A stretch of DNA of 64,000 nucleotides from Paramacrobiotus metropolitanus (GCF_019649055.1 NW_026570230.1:744001-808000), one strand, 5' to 3'. Shown: positions 41,154-52,126, counted from the stretch's first letter. Program-made: numbers and translations. Notes: generated by a model not told the origin, from the letters alone.

Positions 41154-41507
41154 TGAGAGGGACTTACGCCCTCGTCCCAGCAGCTCAGACGCAGTGCAGT
41201 GGCTTTCACGCTTGGATCGTATATACCTGATCGCAGGTATTACGATCCGCCCTTCCGCTATCTTCCGCCAACGGCATCGCGCCGTACCTTTTCGGCGATT
41301 GCGTGAGGCTTACGTAGCGGCGTATGGTAGAGCAGCGTTAGCGCAGGTATATTGTGAGCTATAGATTGTCAGTTGGTGATGATGATTTTTAGAGAGATGT
41401 TATGCTTTCGGTTTTATGATAAAAAGTCCCTTTTTATCCTTGTCTCGCTCCCGTTTCCGGTAGATCGGCACTAGAGAGTCTCCCACGCAGAGAGGAGGAC
41501 TCTTAGA
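41154..41507 (+). repeat. 3' LTR
   Basis: 354 bp, same as 29371-29724 by eye. Followed by the target-site duplication GTAC (41508-41511). It should supply the polyadenylation site; no canonical AATAAA was seen in the U3/R part. Confidence 0.95.
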
Positions 41508-43012
41508 GTACCCTCCACCCAACGGGGACTGCCATATGTCAGCGCAATTCGTTTGAAGGCTGGCGACAGATTTTTGACAATGGTTGATACGATTACGTAA
41601 TCCGGTCTTATCCAATCGCGTTCCCAGAACGGGCTATCGGCGATCCAGATGGTGTCGTTTAATTTGGCATTCTTGCTTACATAGAAGAGTAGTCCAAACT
41701 CGGCAGACGCGCTGCAGTCGAGTTTGTGTTATAGTGTCCGGATACGACAAAATTTTACCTGTTATCTCAGGAGGCAACGTTTGAATTCTGGCAATCTTTC
41801 TAGGATGAATTTCCCGGTTGAGCACGCGAATTGTATTCATGTGCAGTGAGCTCTGGCTTTTTCTTCTGCATCTCGTTTCATAAACCGTAGAACCTCGTCT
41901 ACTATTTCAATGATTTTGGGCTAAACAATAATAATAGAAAGAAAAAGAGTTTTTCAAATTGGTAATTATTAGAGAATTCGAATTTCCTCTAAGGTAAATA
42001 ATAAAAGCCTACTAGCTACCTACAGAGTGTGTGTATGTGCATATAATGCGGCACATCAACTATAAAAATATTGTACAAGAATGGGCAATAATTTAAGGAA
42101 AACTGCAAACAAAATTATGTATTGTTTATGACTTAGTTTAATCAGAAACCGCTGGCCTATGAAAGGTCACAATTGCTGTACCTCTTTTTCCGGTCTGGAG
42201 CTGCCTTCCGGAAGCGCTAGAAGGCGAGATCGCATTCGCGGTGGTTCCGCCTTTGCCTTAGGGCGCGTCATATATTGCAAATGCCCGTCAACCACGTCAA
42301 CAAAAACAACATCCATGTTAAAATCAGTGGTCCATGGCCACTTGTCGTCATCGTCATCAGAGTGAACGAATTCAGTTAGCAGGCGAAGGAATTCTTTTTT
42401 CGACACGGAATCCGCCAGAAATGCCGTGGTCTCTTCCAAGCGCACACTGTGTTTCGTAAAGGCATTTTTGGCAACACATTGGGGCGCCCCTAAAGGCTGC
42501 GTTTTGAATCGTGACAAGTTCTTTTTCCAGCCCTTCAGTGGTTTGCGGACGCATAGGAAGGGGAAGATATCCACATTCTTCTTGCCATCCGCGCTGTGCC
42601 ATTCGACCTGCGCTAACTTGTTGATGTTAATGTTCCGCGCTCGTGTGAACGATGTGAGTAGTCGACCAGGCCACCAGATCCAAGGTCCGGAAAGGTGCTC
42701 ACGCACCAGTACTTCCACCTCGGGCCCGAGGTCGTCAGTTTCTGTATCCGGCTTCTGAGCAGTATCTTCTTCATCGCTGGCGTTGTGAATAATAGGCTGT
42801 TATGCTGCACATCTTTCGTCCGTACAAAGCGTGGAAAGCCTTGGAAAAAGGAATCATCTCCCGTCTTTGGGCTGCGGAGCAAAGGTCAACGATAAGACCT
42901 TTCTGGCTTTCTCATTGTCAGCCACATCCACGACGCGGCCAAAACGATACTTTCCATCATTTCCCAAGACATCCACACAGTTCCATTCGTATGGAGACTT
43001 TGAAATTACCAT
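41508..43012 (-). pseudogene. F-box gene, 5' part: tandem Tudor-like barrels and F-box, split by gypsy
   Basis: Minus strand. Exon 1 (43012-42182) starts with ATG 43010-43012. It encodes a Tudor/agenet-like segment (CVDVLGNDGKYRFGRVVDVA) and a second one (VEVLVREHLSGPWIWWPGRL), then a helix-rich part with an Asp run. GAG|GTACAG is a plausible donor at 42182, although a stop follows if unspliced. Exon 2 begins at TTGTTTAG|CCC (41920). Its F-box is LPPEITGKILSYPDTITQTR followed by LQRVCRVWTTLL, then DTIWIADSPFWERDWIRPDY, up to the GTAC target site at 41508. Reading continues at 29370 on the far side of the element. One-base frame breaks occur near 42893 and 42806 (C runs), about 41850 and about 41690. 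F-box proteins recruit substrates to SCF ubiquitin ligases. The exon-internal insertion should abolish the normal product in this haplotype. Confidence 0.65.
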
Positions 43013-44353
43013 CACAGCTGGATAAAAAGGCGATATTTCTCAGTTGAAACGGAAAGTTATACCATGTGCTCAGCTTCACCAGCCCATTCGATGTCGACGA
43101 AAGTCACAGATCAACGGAGAACGGGTCGCGCTTGGTTAATAATTGTAGAGATAGTAGTTAAAGGTGCATTGTTTTTTCGTGTACATTGTTTTTAATAATC
43201 TCTGTGTTACGTTGGTTATAATACAATCAGACAGTTTGGAGATTTAAATCACATACGTGTGTAAAGTAGTCAGTAAACCACATACATTAAAATGAGCCAC
43301 TTCTTAATTCTTGGTATTCAGTTAGATTATGTTAATGCGCCTTCACACTCTGTTTTTTGCTTTTTGCGCGGAGTTTTGTTTCTTCGAGAGATTTTCTATA
43401 GAGTATTGATTTTATGTATACATATTGATTTCATAATATTTACATACATATAATAATAATTTGTAACAATTAATTCGCAGTAATTTCACTGTTGACAGAA
43501 AAAATCCGTACTTCGTACGGTACCTCATACTTATACTTCCTTTATGGCCTACCCTAGTGAGCAAATTGCATGTGAATCGAGCTACCTTACGAATGCAAAG
43601 CCTGAAGTGGCTGAAGAATTACGATATGCGGTACAAAATTGTAATATGTTCATGTATGGATATACGAGGTATCTTAAAGCTACCAGGGAAACAAAAACTG
43701 TCAAAATGCGAACAAGATAATGCAAAACTGCGCGCAGATCAGCGTAGATGAGTGCATTGGAAGTGTTTTACTGTGCACGCATTTCGTCATTATGAAAATA
43801 AATACAATATTATGTACTAATTCTTGTTAGTCACTGTTGTTAGCTAGAAAAACGAACACTTTTTACGGTTGGAATTAAGAAATATCTTCAGTAATATTAA
43901 CATGGTAAATAAGCACTAAGCATTATTTCGACGCTAGCTACAATTTATGATATGCGGCATATACTGAAATTTGTCTCATTGGATTCAGTTAGTAAAGTAT
44001 GCGACTCCGCGTTACTGCATACTTGCGTACAGAGTAAATATAATTTTTTAGAGTAAATATAACAGAGTAAATATAACTCTGTACAGAGTAAATAACTCTG
44101 TAAATATAATTTTTTAGTAGATACTGCGCCTTCTTTAGACCCATATGATTATGGCAATTAAAATCATTCGAAAACAAAGATTTCGCGTATATCAATGATT
44201 AATTTACTTTACGCTATTACAAGCGATAAAAGTATTATGAGACGTACGGGATCTCCTGGGCTTGGCCGGACTAAACAAGCTGTAAAACTGGGGAAGCGAT
44301 CTGCATTCACTGGTAATTAAAAGGTTTCGCACATATATAATATTTTAATTAGT
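43013..44353. other. AT-rich intergenic stretch
   Basis: No gene supported. Contains a cluster of AGAGTAAATATAA units between about 44032 and 44117 (see repeat entry). Promoter of the minus-strand F-box gene should lie in the first few hundred bases. Confidence 0.5.
44032..44117. repeat. degenerate tandem and inverted AGAGTAAATATAA repeat
   Basis: AGAGTAAATATAA-type units recur four to five times. Some are followed by TTTTTTAG, and ACTCTGT is an inverted companion of ACAGAGT, so the array can also fold. Confidence 0.6.
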
Positions 44354-44517
44354 ATGGTAAAGTGTGGAAACCCAGACAGAGCCAGGTTTCCAATATTTCC
44401 GTTTAGTACCACTAGTGTGAAAAATAAATATGGCTGTTCAGACTGCAACACATTTTTACAATTTGAGACCCACGAGGAGAACGCCGCAGTAGTACGTACT
44501 GCACATATACCACTGTC
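44354..44517 (+). CDS. possible first coding exon of a small Cys-containing protein
   Basis: ATG at 44354 opens MVKCGNPDRARFPIFPFSTT and runs to IPLS. It ends exactly at a consensus donor, CTGTC|GTAAGTG (44518), with TAA three bases later if unspliced. It contains Cys4 and a CSDC pair, which could bind zinc. Coding composition differs from the AT-rich surroundings. The next exon was not found. Confidence 0.3.
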
Positions 44518-44521
44518 GTAA

Positions 44522-46120
44522 GTGTCGTTAGAAATAAGTATGCACTATATACATAATTAATATCAAAACAAAACCATATGTGGGTGAATCATTAGAGCAC
44601 CGCGTACTGAGTTTTTAAACCAAAAAAGACAGCTGCTTCCACTTTTTCGTCATTTTACGTTAGTAAATTAAAGATAAGATTAACAGCCAAGAGTAAAAGC
44701 ATTACCAACCACAAATTACAGTCCAGGCCATGTAAAAGAAATTTTCTTTAGATGGTTTTGTTCCAGCTTTAAAATTTGTTCGCATAAAAAAGCACTGTGC
44801 TGCATAAAAAAGCACTGTACTGCATAAAAAAGCACTGTTCGCATAAAAAAGCACATCCAGCCTACTAACTGGAAAGGACTGTGGCAATAAATGCTGTAAC
44901 AACGCGCAAAATTCTTCTAACTGATCCTCTTTTATTATGAACATTTTTGGGAACAAGAATAAGTTACAAACTGAAAATCGAATTTATTTATGCAAAACAG
45001 AAGTTAATTTCATATAGAAAAATGCAGTCACTCACTAAATTTCCTGTATGACTTATAAATAAGTACAGATAGGTAATATAAATTCAACACCGGCTCTCTT
45101 ATTTTAGTTTATATAAATATTACGTTGTTTACAAAGTCGCCGACATCGCTGGATACTGTACATTCTTGATACAGTTCATTATTGAATCGATACCGTCTTG
45201 ACACGATAATATTGTTAGCTATGTGCGAATTACGTTTTTGATAACCTTCACATTTTGCAGTATTAATGCAGTACATTATGCAGTATACGGTTTACCCGGC
45301 GGATACGATATGATTTCCTGAAGGCCGAAAATGGACACATTGCTAAATACATTGTACGAGCAGTTTTCACATGGGACAATCACTGGTATGACAACTGCAA
45401 ACCTGCAAATTGTGCGAAAGCGATAAGAAGAATTGTTTGAATGATGTTTATTGTTTATAATGGTACCAATACACTAGTTGTGCTTCCTTAATATTATACA
45501 ATATTATAAGCCTTGATTGGAGAGATTTAAAATACTACAACTTCCTGCAAGAACAATTCGCGGTACATTTTTTGACTGCATAAATTATTAATCTTCTACT
45601 GTGGTCGTACAGCTTTTGGTTTTAACTTTAAGCGTACGCGAATGGCTGTGATCTTAAAGAATTTAATTTTAATTCACACTAAATCAGTAAGATTCTTCTG
45701 GAAAGACAAAAACCATACAAAGCACAAGATCTTCTGTTACACTTGGTCCAGTTCTGAGATATGACAGCCAAAGCGTCAAAAGATTAAACATTTTGGCAGA
45801 TTTGGTTAAGAAAGTTATCACGTTTACTGCCTTCACTCCACACCGCAGGGCGAACGCGTATCATCGATTCAACGAAAAAACAGGTTCAATGGAATTAAAG
45901 AAACGAGCGGAAAATCAGCACATACAGGTGATTCGCAGGAAAAACGAAAGTTATGAGTTTTAGCGAATGGCATAAGAGTGACCTGCAAATAAAGGAAGCA
46001 ATAAAAATCATGGTCCCGACGCCTTTTCTAGTAAAGTTGGGAACTCGAATATCTACGATTTGAAAAAATAATATTCGCTTGACCTTGCCAATAAACTTAG
46101 AATTTTATACAAGTACCATT
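44522..46120. other. AT-rich stretch with no supported gene
   Basis: Stops in every frame at short intervals. Contains the 20-bp tandem repeat at 44782-44855 and otherwise nothing recognisable. Confidence 0.5.
44782..44855. repeat. four tandem copies of a ~20-bp unit
   Basis: GCATAAAAAAGCACTGTGCT and close variants are repeated with periods of 20, 20 and 19 bp; the fourth copy is cut at GCACATCC. Confidence 0.85.
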
Positions 46121-47293
46121 CTAAAGCTGCTTACCGCGAGTGTTGTCGCGATCGTTGTTGCCGTATCCGCCATAATTGCGGGTGGTGTAGTTATCGGCAC
46201 CGTAAGTTGGGCGATCCCAGTTATTAGAGCTGCTGCTGTAATAGCCACCACGCGCAGTTGCCTCTCCGTCAGTTGTGTAGCTGTTTCCATCATAGCGATC
46301 ACGATCATAACTGGTAGTAGTGTTGGACGATCCGCAATTGTCACCTTCGAAACGATAAACCAATCAGTCACATTAACCATAAATATAATCATAACCCAAA
46401 AATTAATATAATACAGCCACTAGCCTGCAAATTAACGGGTAAAGTGCTTAATAAAAGTAAAAATCAGTAAACGCCAACGGTGAACCTGAGAAGAAGCTGC
46501 CAGTATTCAAATTTATGTGGCTGAAAATTATATAACCATTACCAAAAAACTTAGACCGCAAAGTTCAAACTTTTTACATTTTCCATAATTTAGTACACCT
46601 AGCGTACTTACGATCATAGCTGGTGCCGTATCCGCCATAATTGCGGCTGGTGTAGTTATCGGCACCGTAAGTTAGGCGATCCCAGTTATTAGAGCTGCTG
46701 CTGTAATAGCCACCACGCGCAGTTGCCTCTCCGCCAGTTGTTTGGCGGTTTACATCATAGCGATCACGATCGTAACTGGTAGTAGTGTTGGACCCTCCGC
46801 GATTGTCACCTTTGAAACGATAAACCAATCAGTCACATTAACCATAAATATAATCATAACCCAAAAATTAATATAATACAGCCACTAGCCTGCAAATTAA
46901 CGGGTAAAGTGCTTAATAAAAGTAAAAAGCAGTAAACGCCAACGGTGAATCTAAGAAAAAGCTGCCAGTATTCAAATTTATGTGGCTGAAAATTATATAA
47001 CCATTACCAAAAAACTTAGACCGCAAAGTTCAAACTTTTTACATTTTCCATAATTTAGTACACCTAGCGTACTTACGATCATAGCTGGTGCCGTATCCGC
47101 CATAATTGCGGCTGGTGTAGTTATCGGCACCGTAAGTTAGGCGATCCCAGTTATTAGAGCTGCTGCTGTAATAGCCACCACGCGCAGTTGCCTCTCCGCC
47201 AGTTGTTTGGCGGTTTACATCATAGCGATCACGATCGTAACTGGTAGTAGTGTTGGACCCTCCGCGATTGTCACCTTTGAAACGATAAACCAA
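46121..47293 (-). repeat. tandem triplication of a 465-bp exon+intron unit
   Basis: Equivalent points lie exactly 465 bp apart (46363, 46828, 47293). Copies 2 and 3 encode the same 66 residues, and their introns differ by only a few bases. Copy 1 (lowest coordinates) has diverged in the exon (GNSYTTDGE against VNRQTTGGE) and at its end. Each exon is phase 1-1, so adding or losing a unit keeps the frame. Confidence 0.95.
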
Positions 47294-48414
47294 TCAGTCC
47301 ACATTAACCACAAATATAATCATAACCCATAAATTGATATAATACACCCACTAGCCGGCAAATCAACGGGTAAGTTGCTTAATAAAAGTAAAAAGCAGTA
47401 AACGCCAACGGTGAATCTAAGAAAAAGCTGTACTATAACCATCACCAGGAAACTTAAACCGCAAAGTTATAACTGTTTCAATTTTCTATGATTTAGTACA
47501 GCCAGCATACTTACGATCATAGTTGGTGCCGTATCCGCCATAGTCGCGATTGTACTCGCCGCTGGTCTGGTAACCATATCGTCCGCGATAGTCAGTGCCC
47601 AGACGTCCGCCGAATCCACCATTACGAACGGTAGTTCGCTTGTCGTTGCCGTCGTCCTACAGTAACAGAAAAATTCTGAATAATTAATTTAAATCAAGAA
47701 GTAAAAACCAAACAGAAAAACGTGTAAATTATGCTCCTGTTATAAATAAGCAAAATATCACTCACGTTGCGATCATTATCCTTTCGGCGAGAATTTTCAC
47801 GGGAACCACCAGTGGCAGGATATTGGCCACTTTTGAGCGCGTTGCTCTCACCTGGCAGCAGTAGGCGCACAAATCCAATACCCCGATCACGCCAAGCATT
47901 GTTCAGTGCCCTAAATTCATGAAAATATACCACCATGCATCCGTTGGCTTCTCAGAGATCTCTAAATCCCTGTACTTTAGCTGGAATAATCTCATTTTTG
48001 GAAAAGATTGCTAAATTTCTAAGGATTCTAACGATACCAAGCACTGGCTAATCAGAGAACCAAGTGGTAGGGAATGCGCCTCGTTATCTGGGCCTCGTGC
48101 ACTTACCGCTTTATATTATCGAAGTCGTCCAGGCACCCAATCCGACCGTATAGCCAGATCTGGTCCGGGCCGCCCTGTTCGCCAACTTTACTTTCTATAA
48201 ACGTGTGTGGCATGATTAGAGGACCTAAACGCGGTTCCAGAAACACCTCCAGAAATTCACCAGCTGTGAGACGCGGATACTGAGGAAGAGGAAGATGCTT
48301 ATTTCCCAAAACTGCATCTAATAAGCCATCGACTGAAGTTTCTGGCTGATAATAGGCTCTGTTCAGATCATCAATCATAACGCCTATCATGAAATTACGA
48401 CGATTTCCAGACAT
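46121..48414 (-). CDS. six-exon gene with Tyr/Gly-rich prion-like tail made of triplicated exons
   Basis: Exons on the minus strand are 48414-48107, 47910-47766, 47656-47515, 47274-47077, 46809-46612 and 46344-46121. All have GT/AG borders and consistent phases (2, 0, 1, 1, 1). The total is 1215 nt, 404 residues. The N-terminal 150 residues form an unrecognised folded domain (RNFMIGVMIDDLNRAYYQPE; PRLTAGEFLEVFLEPRLGPL; WRDRGIGFVRLLLPGE). The rest is RGG/YGG-type low complexity, such as YRGRYGYQTSGEYNRDYGGY. Three 66-residue repeats follow, rich in Tyr, Ser, Asn, Gly and Arg (GGYYSSSSNNWDRLTYGADN). Such tails usually drive RNA binding and phase separation; that is inference. Exons 4-6 come from tandem duplication of a 465-bp unit. 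The last exon could alternatively splice at GG|GTAAGCA instead of stopping at the TAG. Confidence 0.75.
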
Positions 48415-49209
48415 TTTCGGTGTTATCAGATAGCAGTGCAAAGGTTAAAGAAATCTAGCAGAATCAATAAAGCAACCACAAAAACCACAGAGTCTATGCG
48501 GAAAGATGCTGATAGAAACAGTGGCTGCCAGCGAGCTCGGTGAATGAGCGGCGTGCTGCAGCTGCGTATCAGCTGAGCAGCAGAAATCGCTCGTAGACTC
48601 GGCACCGCCCCCACGAGTGTAGCAGTACGCTGATTGGTCAGCGAGAACAAAGTATACGCTGAGCTGTCAGCGTATATGAGCGGCACGAGTGGTTTGCCAC
48701 CTGCGTGCGGGCGACAAAGCAAGCCACAAGAGGTGTCTACCGCCTCGAGTGTGGGGCCTCTGACAGTGTTACAGTAATCGCGATAAAACAACAACAGTAT
48801 ATATATCCCAAGTTCTCAACCTTTACTGAGTTACATATGCTTTTATGCGGCAAAAAAATACAAGCGAAGATCTTCCTTATACAGAGCAGGAATGTGTACT
48901 GGCGGTAAATAGAACCGTGTCAGAAAATTTGAGAAAGCAGGGCAAATCGCAGCTACATTCAACCGAAGAACGCTGATTGGCCGTAGAGGGAGGCGCGGTC
49001 AAGTCGAGTCCAACTCCAAGTGTGAGTCGACACACCGGAAACAGGACTGTCGCATCCAGCTGCCACCGATAAGGTGGGCGACTGGCCTAAAGTGGCCCTA
49101 AACGGCTAAACTATCAATCTATTATATAATTACTGTATATGATGTGGACTTTAATCGTTGGTCAAATCAAAAACGCAATGCACAACCATGAAAAGAAGCA
49201 CAGAAAAAT
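48415..49209. other. upstream region of the prion-like gene
   Basis: GC-richer block (48480-48780) with TATCAGCTGAGC/TGCTGATTGGTCAGC-type words and CCAAT-box-like ATTGG at about 48630 and 48975. Probably contains the promoter of the gene reading leftward. No ORF is credible. Confidence 0.35.
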
Positions 49210-49549
49210 TTCATTTAGTTTATCTAGCCCTTCCATCGTGCCCAGCACTGAAGCCGCATTTCCCCGTTGAATTTCCATCTGCTCGACAGCGAACATGAGC
49301 GCTCCATTGGGGCCTAGATTCTCCAGCTCCATCACGTCTTCCACGGAGACCAGTTCCTGCACATCCACAACAGCAGCGAAAGGTAACTTCTCGTTGGCGG
49401 GATCCAGATTGATAGTGGCCAGTTTTCAGTTTGCGGTTGAAAACGCTTTTTAACAGCTCCGCAATGTGGAAACAGTATGTGGTTTTCCCACTCCCTGGTG
49501 GCCCGATCACCAACTGTCCGTAATACGGCTTTCTCGCTTTAGCAGCCAT
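49210..49549 (-). pseudogene. GPN2: GPN-loop GTPase 2 N-terminal fragment
   Basis: ATG at 49549 (minus) opens the GPN2 N-terminus. It has a G1/P-loop, VIGPPGSGKTTYCFHIAELL, at residues 14-33. After a one-base shift at about 49425 it continues with TINLDPANE and VVDVQELVSVEDVMELENLG. LGPNG, the Gly-Pro-Asn insertion typical of the family, follows. Similarity stops near MEIQ, and the frame then runs into low-complexity sequence without the G3-G5 motifs, so only about 90 of roughly 300 residues are present. GPN2 helps assemble and import RNA polymerase II. The piece may be a retro-copy or duplicated first exon. The shift is one extra G in GG. No 3' exons were found to 48.5 kb. Confidence 0.7.
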
Positions 49550-51436
49550 TACGCTATTACGGAATCAAAATAATTTGATCGAAATTTGAGCCTTGCTGCC
49601 CTTGCAATAAAATCTTTGGAGAAATCGCTAAAACCAACAATTTACAACATCTTTTTTTCAGAGTTTGTTTCTCTGACGGCGAATAGATAGATTCCGGTAC
49701 GCCTGCCCACTGCGTATACCCCGCCTGTGTGACGTAGGTGGGTGAGAGAAAATCGTATTTACATCCGCCGATGAGGTTTTAAGAGCCTTTCGCAGCCAGT
49801 TGGCCTGGACGAGCTGGCAGCACCCCAAAAGTGGATTAGTTAGAGATCACTCTATTTACCGAGTATTTTTCGGTTCCTATACGAAAAGGCGCAAAGAAGT
49901 TATTCCTCGTTTAAGCTCCATTAATAATGAGACCCACTGGGCGGGCGGACAATGCGACCCGAGCCTGAATTGAACGGAACTTATGTTTGAAGTCTCAAAT
50001 GTAACTGGTGGAATTCAACCAATTACTGACTTGATTTCAAACAAGGACAGTTTTGATTGGGTTCGAGCAACCCAATCAAAGCGCACGGGCGTACTGGAAT
50101 CTATCTATTTAGCACTTTAATCCATTTCCAGGGTGGCAAAGCCAGATTCACATTTCACAGCCGATTCCAATAGAATCACTGGAATATGTTCTTACCTCTG
50201 CAAACTGACTGGTAATGGTGAATGGTTGGTAATGGTGAATGGCCCATCTTCTTGGATATGGTGCGAAGCCACGCCCCTGTTGGCATACACAACTCTGGTG
50301 TCAAAGCGTTTCCGTTGAACAAGCCAGCTTTCGCCATTTTTGGCGCACGACACCACTAGCGAAATATCACTTGCCTCGGATGCATTAATTTTGAAATCTT
50401 GAAATGAAAAAGGGAATCTGTCTGGCTTCTTTTATCAAGTTTTTATCTGTTATGAAATTTGTTTTTTGAGTGTTTTTATTGAAGTTTTAGTTTTTAATTC
50501 GCATGCGTCGTTAGTGGTATTTATTGCCTAAACTTTAGCATCATGATTCTTGGGGATTTGGTAAGCGAAAACTCATTTGATAGTCATCAGTTGTAAGATT
50601 TCGCAACTCCGTAGGACTGTGCGTTTATGAAATTATGCGCTCTGAATTGAAATCGGCTTTTAGAGTTACCGTTAAGCTTTATGCCGTTATCAGTTAGGTT
50701 TCTTTTTTAAGCCCGGAATCTGGTATGGACATAATGTTGCGCAGTTAATATGTAACGGGATCGGTGATTTAAGCGCATAGTGCACGTTTTTATGAGACTT
50801 TTTGAGGTTAGGACTGTTTGTGGTCACTGGTTTCAGGGTTTGTAGTATTATTAACCACTGGCAAACTAGTTTAAACTGCGGCGAAATACGGGGTGTTTTA
50901 TTGATTTAAACTTCGCTGCTTGTATGATTTAAATTAAGCACTCACTTACGTCTTCCCCAGGTAAGAGGCTTATGGAACAAAGCGGTCTATGTCGCCGACG
51001 TGCTCAACCCCTTTAATTCAACGGTTCGGAAGCCTATTCCCAGATTAGGTATGTGCAAATCAGGAAATTACGAATTTGAATCATTAGAATGAATAAATTG
51101 GAAATCATCTTTTCATCCATGTTGGCGAGCGATTTTTATCGGATTTATATGGACGATTTTCATAGACTTTTTAGCCAGCTGTTGCCTGCGTTGTCCGCAC
51201 CACTCATGCATTTCGTTTAGTTTTTCTACCACGGCTTGTTGAAGAAAATACACATCAACGCATTGCATAATTGCGACTAGAAACTTTTATTGCCAATGTA
51301 AGTCATTTTTTGCGCCAATCATTGTGTTCTAATTTTTGAAATTAAGTTCCAGAGGTGTGATTTTCACTTGCTTAAATGTTTTGGAGCTTTGTTAAATTCT
51401 TTATGCGTTAATAATTTTCAGAACGTAGACTGAATT
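49550..51436. other. non-coding region with hairpin and probable 5' UTR intron
   Basis: No coding gene. A 12-bp perfect-stem hairpin lies at 50052-50080, and GGTAATGGTGAATGG is duplicated at about 50213-50243. A donor-like CCCCAG|GTAAGAGG (50961) and the acceptor TTTTCAG (51421) could bound an intron in the 5' UTR of the basic-protein gene to the right. Confidence 0.45.
50052..50080. repeat. hairpin, 12-bp perfect stem and 5-nt loop
   Basis: TTTGATTGGGTT (50052-50063) is followed by the loop CGAGC and its exact complement (50069-50080). It could be a structured RNA or a cruciform. No gene-specific reason to call it a terminator. Confidence 0.8.
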
Positions 51437-52126
51437 ATGCTTCCACGCTTAGGCGATGATTTGGCGCCGGCGTTCCATACCCGAAGCGCTCTGGATCTGT
51501 CGGGCAAAGACATGCATGCCTTGGAAATGCCGGAGACGGTGCATCATAATCACACCAGCCGCACCGGAAAAGGAACCCAATCCGTAGGCAGTTACCTCAG
51601 CGATTCTGTCAGTCATCTTTTCCACAAAGAAACTCCCGTTCCTGTCATTAAACGCCGACCATTGTCGTCCGTTTCCAAGACATCCGAAGCGTCAGCGACG
51701 AAAGCGTCGTCCAGCACCAAAGCCTCTACACCCTCCTCTTCACCCAGCAAGGCTGTCGGGAAAGTCTCACCCCGCACCAAAGCCGCCACGCCGTCGGACA
51801 CGAAGGCCGAGTCGAAGAAGCGCGGTCGACCCCGCTCCCAGTCCCGTACGCGTGCCGCTTCCGCCGCCAAGGAACGGGCGGCTTCGTCCGCGAAGGGACG
51901 CGCTGCGTCCTCCTCTAAGGAACCGGCGTCCAAGAAAGCCAAGACCGTCAGTACGAAGAAGACCGGGCAGCAACAGCAGCGCGGACGGAAGAGGAAGTCC
52001 GGAGAGACAACTTCGCCACGCCGCCTCCGCAGTCGCGATCCATCCCACCACACCCCCACGGAGACGCACGGTCGATCGGGCAGCGGCCGGAGCAAACGAT
52101 CGTCACCGAGTAAGACGAAATATTAA
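51437..52126 (+). CDS. basic AT-hook, Ser/Ala/Lys-rich nuclear protein
   Basis: A 229-residue, single-exon ORF starting at ATG 51437, 15 bases after a good acceptor (TTTTCAG at 51421), so translation probably begins in a second exon. Residues 1-70 are moderately structured with His-rich HHNHTSRTGK. Residues 75-125 are Ser/Thr/Ala/Lys-rich. The C-terminal half is strongly basic: an AT-hook (KKRGRPRS, 127-134), ERAASSAKGRAASSSK repeats, a nuclear-localisation-like KKAKTVSTKK and QRGRKRKS. It should bind DNA or chromatin in the nucleus by charge. The composition recalls chromatin-protecting proteins of tardigrades, but there is no alignable signature, so I make no such claim. Third positions are GC-rich against an AT-rich background, which supports genuine coding. 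Confidence 0.65.
   Translation: MLPRLGDDLAPAFHTRSALDLSGKDMHALEMPETVHHNHTSRTGKGTQSVGSYLSDSVSHLFHKETPVPVIKRRPLSSVSKTSEASATKASSSTKASTPSSSPSKAVGKVSPRTKAATPSDTKAESKKRGRPRSQSRTRAASAAKERAASSAKGRAASSSKEPASKKAKTVSTKKTGQQQQRGRKRKSGETTSPRRLRSRDPSHHTPTETHGRSGSGRSKRSSPSKTKY

Larger units (their letters stand above)
29371..41507 (+). mobile_element. complete 12.1-kb Ty3/gypsy LTR retrotransposon with extra 3' gene
   Basis: Bounded by two 354-bp LTRs and a 4-bp target duplication GTAC (29367-29370 and 41508-41511). The order is LTR, primer-binding site, 777-bp leader, gag (30502-32862), protease/RT/RNase H/integrase (33281-38502), an extra coding region (38749-40641), LTR. The LTRs appear identical by eye, so insertion was recent. 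Yet the coding region carries about eight single-base frame breaks, nearly all in homopolymers. It lies inside an exon of a minus-strand F-box gene. At 12.1 kb it is about twice the usual gypsy length, the excess lying in the leader, the long gag and spacer, and the 3' gene. No env-like signal or membrane segment was found. Confidence 0.95.

Noticed and set aside
44223-44330. Short frame MRRTGSPGLGRTKQ as an upstream exon of the gene at 44354
   Set aside because: A donor and acceptor exist, but joining them gives a stop, and the intron would be about 40 bp.
51437-52126. Identification as tardigrade Dsup
   Set aside because: Only overall composition matches. I see no alignable conserved segment, and the protein is shorter than published Dsup proteins.
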